In this document: positions 19,127-28,341 of the stretch, in pieces
Layout: every line of letters begins with the position of its first letter
How positions within the stretch are numbered: the stretch's first letter is position 1
Assembly (NCBI RefSeq): GCF_900112305.1
Contig: NZ_FOKT01000005.1
Location: 62,001 to 126,000, forward strand
Source of the DNA: Microbulbifer thermotolerans
GTDB lineage: Bacteria > Pseudomonadota > Gammaproteobacteria > Pseudomonadales > Cellvibrionaceae
Direction: 5' to 3'
DNA: 64,000 nucleotides
Notes under the pieces: model-generated
What the model was told of the DNA's origin: nothing
The model's input: the letters and a program-made list of their open reading frames with translations, nothing else
The model's database searches: none
Position numbers and translations under genes: made by a program

Positions 19127-19882
19127 GTGAAGGAATTGAGCGATCCCGTTCTGTTGGACAATGTTACGCACAAAAACCTGCGGGTGATTACTCGCAGCGG
19201 CAAAGCGTTCGGAGATAGCGTCAACCTGGTACCGGTCTTTCCCCCGGAGTTTGGTGATGTGCAGCGGGAGTATCCGATACTGCTGCGCAAAGAGAAAGAA
19301 GGCGGCTATCAGGCGCTGGCACTGTTGGGTTTTGATGCCGGGGAAAATCTGTTTCTCGAAGGAGACCGCTGGCAGGCGAGTTATATTCCCGGTGTGATCG
19401 CCCGTGGGCCCTTTATGATCGGATTTCAGCAATGGGAGCGGGATGGAGAGCTGCTGCGTGAACCGGTGATTCACGTAGATATGAACAGCCCGCGTATTCG
19501 CGACGGCGGTGAAGAGGGCGAGCCAGTTTTTCTGCCCTACGGCGGCAATAGCCCTTACCTGGAGCGAATTGCCGCGATTCTGCGCGCTATTCACCAGGGC
19601 GTCACAGTGAGTAAAACCATGTACGCAGCCCTCGAGTCCCTGGGTTTGATAGAGCCGGTGAATATTCAGATAGAAATACACCGGGACCAACACTACGATT
19701 TGCAGGGTTACTTTACCATTGCCGATGAGAAACTCGCGGAACTGCGCGGGGATGCATTGGAAGAACTCAACCGCGCGGGCTTTCTGGAGGGCGCCTTTTT
19801 ACTGCGGGCCTCTCTGAACAATGTCAAAAAACTGATTGAGATGAAACGGCGGAAAATCATTGGCCGGACAAGCGGTGGCTGA
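19127..19882 (+). CDS. SapC family protein
   Basis: The GTG at 19127 has AGGA 8 bp upstream and gives MKELSDPVLLDNVTHKNL, a usual SapC-like beginning. A TTG at 19103 lies on the edge of the repeat and would only add eight residues. The 251-residue protein is soluble, with the typical LVPVFPPEFGDVQREYPILL block. The family name comes from a peptide-resistance locus, but in this context SapC proteins travel with TonB receptors, JmjC/cupin proteins and halogenases and their biochemical role is unknown. The next gene begins 37 bp downstream, so co-transcription is likely. Confidence 0.85.
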   Translation: MKELSDPVLLDNVTHKNLRVITRSGKAFGDSVNLVPVFPPEFGDVQREYPILLRKEKEGGYQALALLGFDAGENLFLEGDRWQASYIPGVIARGPFMIGFQQWERDGELLREPVIHVDMNSPRIRDGGEEGEPVFLPYGGNSPYLERIAAILRAIHQGVTVSKTMYAALESLGLIEPVNIQIEIHRDQHYDLQGYFTIADEKLAELRGDALEELNRAGFLEGAFLLRASLNNVKKLIEMKRRKIIGRTSGG

Positions 19883-19919
19883 CCCGGCGACAGATACTGC
19901 CGACACAAGAAAGATAACA

Positions 19920-20951
19920 ATGGCAATCGTCGAAAGAAAAACCAAAGTAATTGAAGGTCTGCGGCCGGATACCATTCCCTGGCGCGAATTAATCGCGGCA
20001 GCCGAACCGGTGGTATTGAAGGGGCTGGCGGGCAGCTGGGAGCTGGTGCAAGCCGGTCGGCGTTCCGCGTCAGAGGCCATCGCTTATCTCAAATCCTTTT
20101 ACAACGGCCGCACCGTGGGAGCTTATCTGGGATCTCCGGAAATCGGCGGACGCTATTTTTACAAAGACGATCTCAGTGGGCTGAACTTCCGCTGCGAGCG
20201 CTTGCCTCTGGACCAAGTGTTGGATGACATAGCGCGTCACCTGGACAACACGAGTCCCCCTTCCATTTATGTCGGCTCCACCACTCTGGATGCCTGCCTT
20301 CCAGGCCTGCGGGCGCGCAATGATCTCAGCTTCGACAGCGAAATGTTTGCCGGAAGTCGGCCGCTGACCAGTATCTGGATCGGCAATCCTTCAATTGCCT
20401 CCGCCCACTACGACGCGCCCAACAATCTCGCCTGCTGTGCCGTGGGGCGGCGACGCTTCACTTTGTTTCCCCCCGAACAGATCGCCAATCTGTACCCGGG
20501 ACCGCTGGATCTGACTCCCGGCGGCCAGGCGGTGAGCATGGTGGATTTCGCCAACCCGGATTTTGAAAAATTCCCCCGCTTCCGCGATGCACTGGCGGCG
20601 GCACAGGTGGCAGAACTGGAGCCGGGGGACGCGGTGTTTTACCCGAGCCTCTGGTGGCACCAAGTAGAGGCACTGTCGCCGTTCAATGTGCTGATTAACT
20701 ATTGGTGGAGCGATGCGCCCGGCTATATGGGGACACCGATGAACGCACTCTATCACGCCCTGTTGAGTTTGCGCGACAGGCCGGAACAGGAAAAGCGAGC
20801 CTGGAGGCACATCTTCGACTACTACATTTTCGGCACCAGCGATTTGCCGCGGGAACACCTGCCGGAGAAGGCGTGCGGTGTCTTGGGGCCCGTGGACGAA
20901 GATCGCGCACGCCAGCTGCGCGCTATGTTGCTGCACAAAATGAACCGATAA
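19920..20951 (+). CDS. Cupin-like JmjC-domain oxygenase
   Basis: The ATG at 19920 (MAIVERKTKVIEG) gives 343 residues. The HxD...H iron-binding triad of JmjC/cupin_8 dioxygenases is visible: His163 and Asp165 in SAHYDAP, and His247 in PSLWWHQV. GRRRFTLFPPEQ lies between them, as in FIH-type hydroxylases. Such Fe(II)/2-oxoglutarate enzymes hydroxylate proteins or small molecules. Its position between SapC and the halogenase suggests they share a substrate, which is unknown. An earlier TTG at 19860 overlapping sapC is unlikely. Confidence 0.88.
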   Translation: MAIVERKTKVIEGLRPDTIPWRELIAAAEPVVLKGLAGSWELVQAGRRSASEAIAYLKSFYNGRTVGAYLGSPEIGGRYFYKDDLSGLNFRCERLPLDQVLDDIARHLDNTSPPSIYVGSTTLDACLPGLRARNDLSFDSEMFAGSRPLTSIWIGNPSIASAHYDAPNNLACCAVGRRRFTLFPPEQIANLYPGPLDLTPGGQAVSMVDFANPDFEKFPRFRDALAAAQVAELEPGDAVFYPSLWWHQVEALSPFNVLINYWWSDAPGYMGTPMNALYHALLSLRDRPEQEKRAWRHIFDYYIFGTSDLPREHLPEKACGVLGPVDEDRARQLRAMLLHKMNR

Positions 20952-21034
20952 CGGCAGCGCCAGCGGGTCGAACCCGTGCGGCGGTACGGGGGAGTGTTTA
21001 CGGACCGGCTTTTTTGCTGAACAGGTGAAAAAAG

Positions 21035-22546
21035 ATGGATAAAAACAACAATAAAATATCAAGAGTCGTAATCGCTGGTGGTGGCACTGCAGGCTGGATC
21101 GCCGCTGCGGCCCTGAGCAAAAAACTCGGTGAACTGCTGGATATTACCCTGGTGGAATCCGAGGCGATAGGAACCGTAGGTGTTGGCGAAGCCAGTATTC
21201 CGCCAATGCGGGTTTTTCACCGGCTCCTGGGTATCGAAGAGCGGGCCTTTATGCGTGCGACCGGCGCCACCTTTAAACTGGGCATCGCGTTTGAAAATTG
21301 GGGGCGAGAGGGCGACCGCTATATCCACGCCTTCGGCCGCATCGGGCAGGGCTCCTGGCTGTGCGAATTCCACCATTTCTGGCTGCGGGCGCGGGCGTTG
21401 GGAATGGATTTCGCGCTGGGCGATTTCTGCAGCGAGTTGCAGGCGGCGGAGGCCGGTAAATTTGCCACTGCGGAACAATCGGAAATCAATTACGCCTACC
21501 ATCTGGATGCCGGGGCCTACGCGAAATTTCTGCGCAATTTCAGCCAGCGCTTGGGAGTCAGGCGTGTCGAGGGAAAGATTATCCGCGTCGGGCGCAATGC
21601 CGACAGCGGCTTTATTGAAGCTCTGCAGTTGGATAATGGCCGCCGTATCGAGGGCGATCTGTTTATCGACTGCACCGGCTTTCGCGGACTGTTGATCGAG
21701 GAAGCGCTGGGGACTGGCTATGAGGATTGGTCCCACTGGCTTTTGTCTGACAGTGCCGTACCTGTGCAAACACGTGTAACCGGACCGGCGCCACCCTACA
21801 CACGGGCCACGGCTCGCGGCGCCGGCTGGCAGTGGCGCATTCCGTTGCAGTACCGGGTGGGCAACGGGCTGGTTTACTGCAGCGATTATCTGTCCGACGA
21901 CGAGGCGGCAGCTCAGCTGCTCGCCAATATCGAGGGCGAGGTTCTGACCGAACCTAAGGTAATTCGTTTCAAAACCGGCAGACGCCGGCGGGCCTGGAAT
22001 AAAAACTGTATCGCGCTCGGCCTCGCCAGCGGCTTTGTGGAGCCGCTGGAGTCCACCAGTATTCACCTGATCATCACCGGCATCACCCGCCTGATGCAGC
22101 TGTTCCCCTTCGATGGTATCGCTGATGCCACGGTCAATCACTACAACGCGCTCACGCGCACGGAACTGGAGTCCATCCGCGATTTTATCGTGCTCCACTA
22201 CCACTTGAACGAGCGCGAAAGCAGTGCCTTCTGGCGCCGCTGCCGGGATATGGAAATTCCGCAGTCTCTGGCTCAGCGCATTCGACTGTTCCGCGACAAT
22301 GCCTACGCTTACCAGGGGGATGGGGAATTGTTCCGGGTGGACTCCTGGGTGCAGGTGATGCTCGGTCAGGGGCTGAAGCCGCAAGGTTACCACCCGCTTA
22401 CCCGCCTGATGCCTGAGGCGCAGTTGGCGCAGCTGCTCGGCGGACTTAAGGCGTCCATCGCACGCGGGGTGGCGCCTCTGCCTGCCCACCAGGATTTTGT
22501 CGAGGGCTATTGTGCCGCCGAGTTGGCCGAAGCCGTCCCGGGCTGA
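21035..22546 (+). CDS. Flavin-dependent tryptophan halogenase family protein
   Basis: The 503-residue protein has the FAD motif GGGTAGW (15-21), a Lys81 in FKLGIAFENW at the position of the catalytic Lys of PrnA-type halogenases, and the signature WQWRIP (265-270) that separates halogenases from monooxygenases. Family members form HOCl from FADH2, O2 and chloride or bromide and halogenate indoles. It ends a SapC-JmjC-halogenase run near a TonB receptor; halogenases in this setting have no known product. A flavin reductase is not visible nearby. GGTG precedes the ATG. The LacI gene starts about 70 bp downstream. Confidence 0.9.
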   Translation: MDKNNNKISRVVIAGGGTAGWIAAAALSKKLGELLDITLVESEAIGTVGVGEASIPPMRVFHRLLGIEERAFMRATGATFKLGIAFENWGREGDRYIHAFGRIGQGSWLCEFHHFWLRARALGMDFALGDFCSELQAAEAGKFATAEQSEINYAYHLDAGAYAKFLRNFSQRLGVRRVEGKIIRVGRNADSGFIEALQLDNGRRIEGDLFIDCTGFRGLLIEEALGTGYEDWSHWLLSDSAVPVQTRVTGPAPPYTRATARGAGWQWRIPLQYRVGNGLVYCSDYLSDDEAAAQLLANIEGEVLTEPKVIRFKTGRRRRAWNKNCIALGLASGFVEPLESTSIHLIITGITRLMQLFPFDGIADATVNHYNALTRTELESIRDFIVLHYHLNERESSAFWRRCRDMEIPQSLAQRIRLFRDNAYAYQGDGELFRVDSWVQVMLGQGLKPQGYHPLTRLMPEAQLAQLLGGLKASIARGVAPLPAHQDFVEGYCAAELAEAVPG

Positions 22547-22616
22547 GAGCGCTTTTTTGTTGGTCTGGGATGCGTTATACAATCCCGTGACAGGATTATC
22601 AGCCGGTGGAAAGTCA

Positions 22617-23723
22617 GTGAAGCAGAGACAGCCCCGTCGACAGCGCGGCAGCGCGCCAACCATCAGCGACGTCGCCCGCGCGGCCGGTGTATCACCGATG
22701 ACGGTTTCGCGTGTCATCAACGGCGAGAGCAACGTTAGGGCCAAAACCAGGGAGGCGGTCAACGCTGCCATTCAGGCGCTCGGTTACACGCCGAATCGCG
22801 CGGCGCGCAGCCTGGCCGGTGTGGAGCAGATCAATCTCGGCTTGCTGTACAGCAATCCCAGCGCCGCCTACCTCAGCGAGCTGCTGGTTGGCGGCCTTGA
22901 GCAGGCCAGCCGCTACAATGTGCAACTGATTGTTGAGAAGTGCGATGTGGAGCTGGACGCTGAAGAGGTGGCCTACCGGCTGATCTCCCGCGGTGTCGAG
23001 GGAATTTTGCTGCCGCCACCGCTATCCGATTCCCCGCGCTTGGTGGAAGTCCTCGAAACAACTGATACGCCGGCGGTGGCCATTGCCACCAGCCGCCCGC
23101 AGAAAAATGTTTCGGCGGTGAGTATCGATGATTACCGCGCCGCCCACGCTATGACCCGTCACCTGATTTCCCTCGGCCACAAGCGGATCGGTTTTATTGT
23201 CGGCGACTCCAACCAGGTCGCGAGTGGCCACCGTCTCCAGGGGTATCGCGATGCCCTGTGCGAGGCGGGGCTCGAAGCATCCGATGACCTAGTTGCCCAG
23301 GGGCTTTTTACTTACCGATCCGGCCTGGATGCAGCGGAGAAACTGCTCAGCCTCGGAGAAATTCCCACGGCTATTTTTGCCAGCAACGATGACATGGCCG
23401 CGGCAACCGTCGCCGTGGCGCACAGCTGTGGCCTGGATGTCCCCGGCGATCTGAGTGTGTGCGGTTTCGACGACACGGCTCTGGCCACCACTATCTGGCC
23501 GGAGCTGACCACTATTCACCAGCCGATTATCGAGATGTCTCGCGCGGCCGTGGATTTGCTGGTGAAAAAAATACGCGCGCGCCGCGCGGGCCGGGAAGAG
23601 GCATGCCGCCAGTTGCTGCTGGACTATACCCTGGTGCGGCGCCAGTCGGACGCCCCGCCTCGCCGCCGCCCACTGATCAAGGCCGTAGGGGCTTCTGGAA
23701 CACCGGAAACCCGCACTGAATAG
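22617..23723 (+). CDS. LacI family transcriptional regulator
   Basis: The GTG at 22617 has GGTGGA about 8 bp upstream and gives 368 residues. The DNA-binding helix-turn-helix is TISDVARAAGVSPMTVSRVI near residues 14-33, followed by the hinge YTPNRAARSLAG and a periplasmic-binding-protein-like sugar-sensing core (AYLSELLVGGLEQA, GHKRIGFIVGD, FASNDDMAAA). It most likely represses the locus through the two matching operators before GH3/GH67 and before the TonB receptor until an oligosaccharide binds. No copy of that operator was seen immediately upstream of its own start. Confidence 0.9.
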   Translation: MKQRQPRRQRGSAPTISDVARAAGVSPMTVSRVINGESNVRAKTREAVNAAIQALGYTPNRAARSLAGVEQINLGLLYSNPSAAYLSELLVGGLEQASRYNVQLIVEKCDVELDAEEVAYRLISRGVEGILLPPPLSDSPRLVEVLETTDTPAVAIATSRPQKNVSAVSIDDYRAAHAMTRHLISLGHKRIGFIVGDSNQVASGHRLQGYRDALCEAGLEASDDLVAQGLFTYRSGLDAAEKLLSLGEIPTAIFASNDDMAAATVAVAHSCGLDVPGDLSVCGFDDTALATTIWPELTTIHQPIIEMSRAAVDLLVKKIRARRAGREEACRQLLLDYTLVRRQSDAPPRRRPLIKAVGASGTPETRTE

Positions 23724-23864
23724 CAACGAGTATCGGCGCTATGCCCGGGCTTGCCGCTCTGCTTCTTCATCCGCCCACCGCCGCGTGACGGCACCGTCGC
23801 CGTTTGCGGCGGGTCGCGAAAAGCGTCAGTATGGCAGGTTTCAACTACGGAAACCGAGCCTGCG

Positions 23865-25259
23865 ATGTCCCTTCTCTCCGCTATTGATTCCGCTCTTTCC
23901 GCCTTCGCCGCCTTCGTGTGGGGGACGCCGCTGCTGGTTCTGCTGGTCGGCGGCGGCCTGACCTTGCTGATCTGGTCCCGAGGCAGGCCCTACCGCCACC
24001 TGGGCCACAGCATTGGACTTTTGCGGGGCAAGTACGACGATCCGGCAGACCCGGGGCAGGTGCCGCATCGGCAGGCGTTGTCCACGGCGCTTTCCGGCAC
24101 CCTTGGGCTGGGCAATATCGCGGGCGTGGCCATCGCCATCAGCACTGGCGGGCCGGGGGCGATTTTCTGGATGTGGGTGACCGCGCTGGTCGGCGTGGCC
24201 ACCAAATTTTATACGGCCTCGCTGGCGGTCATGTTCCGCGGGCGCGATGCCAGCGGTGAACTGCAGGGCGGCCCCATGTATGTGATCCGCGAGGGATTGG
24301 GCAAAAAGTGGATGCCGCTGGCGGTGTTGTTTGCCCTGGCCGGCCTGGGCGGCATGATGCCCTCCTTTCAGTCCAATCAAACAGTGCAGCTGTTGCGGGA
24401 ATCCTTTGCCGTGCCCCTGGGATGGGTGGACGAAGGCAATACACTGCTGTTTGATTTCACCGTTGGCTTGGTGCTGGCCGCGGCCGCCGCCGGGGTTATC
24501 GCCGGGCGCATCGAGCGCATCGGCAGGTTCACCGTGCGTCTGGTGCCGGGCATGGTGCTCTTCTATCTGGCCCTGACACTGATCGTGATCGGCTATTTCT
24601 GGCAGCAGGTGCCGGCGGTATTTGCACAGATTGTTAGCGACGCGTTCACCGGTCAGGCGGTGGCCGGTGGTGCCCTGGGTACAGTGATCGCCACTGGTAT
24701 CAGCCGTGGAGCCTTCTCCAACGAGGCCGGTATCGGTACAGAATCCCTGGCCCACGGTGCCGCCAAGACCCGGGAGCCGATCCGCGAGGGCGTGGTGGCG
24801 ATGGTGGGTCCGATTGTGGATACGCTGGTGGTCTGCACCTGTACCGCACTGGTGATTCTGCTTACCGGCGTGTGGCGGAATGCCGAGGGGGTGGAAGGCG
24901 TCACGATGACCGCCAGCGCCTTTTCCGAGGTGTTCGGCCACTGGGGACCGCTGCTGTTGCTGATGATGGTGTTGCCGCTGGCATTCAGCACCATCGTCAC
25001 CTTCTGGTATTACGGTTTGAAGTGTTTTGTTTTTCTGTTCGGTGGCCGCTGGCAGCGCTTTTACACCGCCTTCTATCTCGCATTGGTCGCCATCGGCGCT
25101 GTTGCCTCGCTCAATGCCGTGAACAGTTTGATCATCGGTATGTACGCGATCATGGCGATTCCAACCATGACATCCACATTGCTGTTGGCCCCGCACGTCA
25201 ACCGCGCGGCGCACAACTATTTTGTGGGTATGGCGGAAAAAAAAGAAACCCGCAAATAA
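23865..25259 (+). CDS. AGCS family sodium:alanine/glycine symporter
   Basis: The ATG at 23865 (MSLLSAIDSALSAFAAFVWG) gives 464 residues with about 10-11 hydrophobic segments. Family motifs include GTLGLGNIAGVAIAI, GGPGAIFWMW and GISRGAFSNEAGIGTESLAHG, all strongly conserved in AGCS transporters. These inner-membrane proteins take up alanine or glycine with sodium. An upstream in-frame start would add a non-membrane extension with no support. It follows the LacI gene by about 140 bp and may or may not belong to the utilisation locus. Confidence 0.92.
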   Translation: MSLLSAIDSALSAFAAFVWGTPLLVLLVGGGLTLLIWSRGRPYRHLGHSIGLLRGKYDDPADPGQVPHRQALSTALSGTLGLGNIAGVAIAISTGGPGAIFWMWVTALVGVATKFYTASLAVMFRGRDASGELQGGPMYVIREGLGKKWMPLAVLFALAGLGGMMPSFQSNQTVQLLRESFAVPLGWVDEGNTLLFDFTVGLVLAAAAAGVIAGRIERIGRFTVRLVPGMVLFYLALTLIVIGYFWQQVPAVFAQIVSDAFTGQAVAGGALGTVIATGISRGAFSNEAGIGTESLAHGAAKTREPIREGVVAMVGPIVDTLVVCTCTALVILLTGVWRNAEGVEGVTMTASAFSEVFGHWGPLLLLMMVLPLAFSTIVTFWYYGLKCFVFLFGGRWQRFYTAFYLALVAIGAVASLNAVNSLIIGMYAIMAIPTMTSTLLLAPHVNRAAHNYFVGMAEKKETRK

Positions 25260-25311
25260 TTCAGGCGGGATACTGGGTATTCAAATGATAGGGAGAAAAC
25301 CAACCTGTTTT

Positions 25312-25376
25312 TTCCCGTAGTGCCGCCGGATACGGTCCCTTGTATCCGGCGGTTTAAAGTTTCTATTCTGTCAGTG
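25312..25376. terminator. Bidirectional terminator derived from an ancient repeat core (copy 2)
   Basis: CCGCCGGATAC (25323-25333) and GTATCCGGCGG (25342-25352) form an 11-bp perfect stem, flanked by T-rich and A-rich stretches, between the convergent AGCS and L,D-transpeptidase genes. The loop and flanks (CCCGTAG before, GGTTTAAAG and CTATTCTGTCA after) align with the centre of the dispersed MITE-like element, so this looks like an old copy whose hairpin now ends both transcripts. Confidence 0.65.
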
Positions 25377-25415
25377 GCCCGCTCGCTCGGCTGAGTAAAG
25401 CCCGTGCGCCGATCC

Positions 25416-26018
25416 CTAGTGCACTACGGTGACCCGAGTGCCCACGGTGGCGTTCTGATAGAAAATTTTCGCCATATGCCAGGGCAGGCGGATGCAGCCG
25501 TGAGACGCCGGATAGCCCGGCACGCGACCCGCATGCATGGTGATAGGTCCATTGATGCGCATCATGAAGTCCATTGATGCACCGCGGAAAACGGCACCCG
25601 GAGGACGGCGGTGGCGGCGCACATCCACATTACTTCTCAGCACATAGCCGGTACGGCTGACATAGTGGCCGTAGAGGTTGGAGCGATGGCTGTACTTTTT
25701 CTCCGAGATACGGAAATTCCCGGTTGGTGTGCGATGCCCCGGCATACCTGTGGAAACGGGGGATACACCGGCCAGGCGACCGCCCTTATAAAAGTAAGCT
25801 CTCTGCTCGCTCAAAACGATTTTGATGTGCGGTGTTCCTCCGGAAACCTCGGGGCGCCACCAAGCCTGGCCCGCGTATCTGTCCTGATAAGTGGTGCCCT
25901 GACGCAGGAACTGATAGCCGTAGTCGACCGCGTGAGACAGGGGACTGAGCAACATTGCGCCGCCGATCAACAGGGCGCTCAACGAAGAGTTTTTCAGTAG
26001 GGATGAACGGCTTAGCAT
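25416..26018 (-). CDS. Secreted L,D-transpeptidase (YkuD fold)
   Basis: The ATG at 26018 has AGAGGTG upstream and yields 200 residues with a signal peptide of about 30 residues (ending SPLSHA). The YkuD catalytic motif is clear: His162 (TMHAGRVPGYP) and Cys175 in ASHGCIRLP. These enzymes form 3-3 cross-links in peptidoglycan or attach proteins to it in the periplasm. It ends at a shared terminator with the convergent AGCS gene. A longer frame starting at 26051 has no supporting site. Confidence 0.92.
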   Translation of the reverse strand: MLSRSSLLKNSSLSALLIGGAMLLSPLSHAVDYGYQFLRQGTTYQDRYAGQAWWRPEVSGGTPHIKIVLSEQRAYFYKGGRLAGVSPVSTGMPGHRTPTGNFRISEKKYSHRSNLYGHYVSRTGYVLRSNVDVRRHRRPPGAVFRGASMDFMMRINGPITMHAGRVPGYPASHGCIRLPWHMAKIFYQNATVGTRVTVVH

Positions 26019-26237
26019 TGCGCACCTCTCTATTGCAAATGAACTTTGCAAACAACAGCGATTTTCGGTGGTATCCCCAGTGCGGCTTGCCGGTATGCTC
26101 CGGTATGCGCCGCTAAGTGGGCGGGCAACGGCCGCGGCCGTAGCATGTGGGAGAGATGGTAGAGTCGGCGGAGGTGCCGGATTACATCAAAAGGGAATGA
26201 CGGCGCTAACGGTTAGAGCAGGTGCTATTATCCGCTG

Positions 26238-26966
26238 ATGTCAAAGGCCAACTTGTTACTCGACCTGCGCAGTTACGACCGGGAAACCCGGCGGCATTTG
26301 CACGACTATCACCAATTGGTGTTGCCTGTGTCCGGCACCCTGGAAACCAGCATCGCCGGGCGGGAAGGCTGTGTTGATCGAGGTCGGGGGGCGCTGATCG
26401 CGGCGGGCGCAGAGCATGCCTTTGCTGCGGCTGCCGAGGATAACCGCTTTATCGTCGCCGATATCCCGGCGGCACTGGCCCCGGAGCTGGAGCGCCTGCC
26501 TGCATTTATTCCACTGGACGCGGCCCTCGGCCACTACGCCGCTTTTTTGCAGGCGGAGCTCGAATCATCCCGCTCCGCTTCCAGTCAGGGCCAGCGGCAG
26601 ATGTTATTGCTGTTGGTGCAGCTGCTCACCGAGCGCTACGGCGGTGAACAGTGCATTGACCGCCGCATTCAGGCCGCGCGCGCTTGGATAGACGAGCACC
26701 TGGCGCAGCCGCTGCCACTGGCCCGGCTGGCCGCCGTTGCCCACTTGAGCCCGCGCCGTTTGTCGGAGCTGTTCAAGCGCAGTTACGGCATGACGCCCCA
26801 CCAGTATCAGCTTGAGCGGCGTATGCAGCGCGCCTGGAGTCTCCTCGAGCGCGGCGAGTTTAGTGTGGAGCGTATTGCCGAGGAGGTGGGTTACAGTAGT
26901 CTCTCCGCTTTCAGCGATCGCTTCCGCCGCCACTTCGGCAAGTCGCCGAGCCACTTTCGGAAATAG
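26238..26966 (+). CDS. AraC family transcriptional regulator
   Basis: The 242-residue protein has a compact N-terminal cupin-like sensor (HDYHQLVLPVSGTLETSIAG) and a C-terminal AraC double helix-turn-helix (LPLARLAAVAHLSPRRLSEL, then ERIAEEVGYSSLSAFSDRFR). It lies divergent from the L,D-transpeptidase and about 110 bp upstream of a DMT-family exporter, the usual place for a regulator of that exporter. The effector cannot be told from sequence. Confidence 0.9.
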   Translation: MSKANLLLDLRSYDRETRRHLHDYHQLVLPVSGTLETSIAGREGCVDRGRGALIAAGAEHAFAAAAEDNRFIVADIPAALAPELERLPAFIPLDAALGHYAAFLQAELESSRSASSQGQRQMLLLLVQLLTERYGGEQCIDRRIQAARAWIDEHLAQPLPLARLAAVAHLSPRRLSELFKRSYGMTPHQYQLERRMQRAWSLLERGEFSVERIAEEVGYSSLSAFSDRFRRHFGKSPSHFRK

Positions 26967-27074
26967 GTCGGTCATCTCTGCCATTTCGACAAAGTTTTGT
27001 GCCTGTGCGCGGAACCGGATCGGCGCGGTTACCGGTAAGCTGGCCTATCCGGTAATTTTGTGGAGATACCCATT

Positions 27075-27998
27075 GTGAAGCGGACACAAGCCACCGCCAT
27101 CGGCAGCCTTTCTATTCTGCTTTGGGGTACGCTCGCATTACTGACGCAGCTGACCGAAAACCAGGTTCCACCTTTTCAGCTGCTGGCGATGACTTTTGCC
27201 ACCGCCTGGTTGCTGATGCTGATCAAGGGGGTGCTGCTGGGGCCTTCGCCCAGGCAGCTGTTGCGCCAGCCAGCGGCCGCCTGGGCATTGGGTGTCGGCG
27301 GCCTGTTCGGCTACCACGCCTGCTACTTCGCCGCCATGGCATTGGCACCGGCGGTGGAAGTCAGTCTGCTCGCTTATCTTTGGCCACTGCTGATCGTGTT
27401 GTTGTCGGCACTGTTGCCGGGGCACAGACTGCTGTGGGTACATGTTGCCGGTGCTCTGGTGGCGATGGCCGGTTGCTGGCTGCTGCTCGACCGGGGCGAG
27501 GGTGGATTCCAGTGGCGTTACTGGCCGGGCTATGCACTGGCGCTGGGCTGCGCATTTTTATGGTCCGGATATTCGGTATTGAGCCGCCTGCTGGCACAGG
27601 TAAAAGGTGAGGCTCCGGCGGATGCGGTGGGCTGGTACTGTGCAGTCACTGCCTTGCTGGGGCTGATATGCCACCTGCTGTGGGAATCCTGGGTATGGCC
27701 GCAGGGAATCCACCAGTGGCTGGGTATCCTCGGTCTCGGTCTGGGGCCGGTGGGAATCGCCTTCTTCACCTGGGATTACGGTATCAAGCGCGGTGACCTG
27801 CGCTTGCTCGGTGTACTCGCCTACGGTGCGCCTCTGGTATCCACGCTGTTGTTAGTCGTATTCGGCTATGCGGAATTTAGCTGGAGTCTGGTGTTGTCCA
27901 GTCTGTTGATTGTCGGTGGCGCGCTGCTGGCGGGCGCTGGCCCGCTGTGGCAGGCCCGCAAGGTGGCAAGAAGAACAGAGCAGTTGGAGACACCTTAA
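27075..27998 (+). CDS. DMT superfamily (EamA) transporter
   Basis: The GTG at 27075 has GGAG 9 bp upstream and gives a 307-residue inner-membrane protein with ten hydrophobic segments in two EamA repeats (ILLWGTLALLTQL; LGCAFLWSGYSVLSRLL). The overall pattern, including the second-half motif GIAFFTWDYGIKRGDL, resembles YddG-type exporters of aromatic amino acids. The adjacent AraC regulator probably controls it. Substrate is inferred only by resemblance. Confidence 0.87.
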   Translation: MKRTQATAIGSLSILLWGTLALLTQLTENQVPPFQLLAMTFATAWLLMLIKGVLLGPSPRQLLRQPAAAWALGVGGLFGYHACYFAAMALAPAVEVSLLAYLWPLLIVLLSALLPGHRLLWVHVAGALVAMAGCWLLLDRGEGGFQWRYWPGYALALGCAFLWSGYSVLSRLLAQVKGEAPADAVGWYCAVTALLGLICHLLWESWVWPQGIHQWLGILGLGLGPVGIAFFTWDYGIKRGDLRLLGVLAYGAPLVSTLLLVVFGYAEFSWSLVLSSLLIVGGALLAGAGPLWQARKVARRTEQLETP

Positions 27999-28014
27999 AA
28001 AACTGAGAGCAACT

Positions 28015-28332
28015 ATGTCGAAAATTGCCAATACACCAAAACCTCCATACTACGCAGTTATATTCAGTAGCCATCGGACAGCTGGGGACAATGGTTACGC
28101 CGAAATGGCTGACTATATGATGGCGTTGGCCGCTCGGCAGCCGGGGTTTCTGGGGGTGGAATCCGCGAGGGAAGATTTGGGTGTTACCGTGTCCTATTGG
28201 GAAAGCCTCGAAGCTATCAGCAACTGGAAGAATAATTTAGAGCACCGTGAGGCCCAAAAGCTGGGCCGTCAGTGCTGGTACACCCATTTCCGGGTGCGAG
28301 TGGCAAAGGTAGAACGCGACTATGGATTTTAA
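28015..28332 (+). CDS. Antibiotic biosynthesis monooxygenase (ABM) domain protein
   Basis: The ATG at 28015, with GAGAG upstream, gives 105 residues. The single ABM/dimeric alpha-beta barrel domain spans YYAVIFSSHR to HFRVRVAKVERDYGF, with the typical QPGFLGVESARE and VSYWESLEAISNWKNN blocks. Members are small heme-degrading or quinone-modifying oxygenases, or stress proteins; the role here is unknown. It starts 17 bp after the DMT gene, so both may be co-transcribed. A MITE-like element begins 9 bp after its stop. Confidence 0.85.
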   Translation: MSKIANTPKPPYYAVIFSSHRTAGDNGYAEMADYMMALAARQPGFLGVESAREDLGVTVSYWESLEAISNWKNNLEHREAQKLGRQCWYTHFRVRVAKVERDYGF

Positions 28333-28341
28333 CGGGCCTTA

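Noticed and set aside
21059-22771. 570-residue minus-strand open frame opposite the halogenase
   Set aside because: Antisense to a gene with complete FAD and WxWxIP motifs; the frame is an effect of high GC.
23841-25214. 457-residue minus-strand frame opposite the AGCS transporter
   Set aside because: His/Gln-rich shadow of transmembrane codons with no family features.
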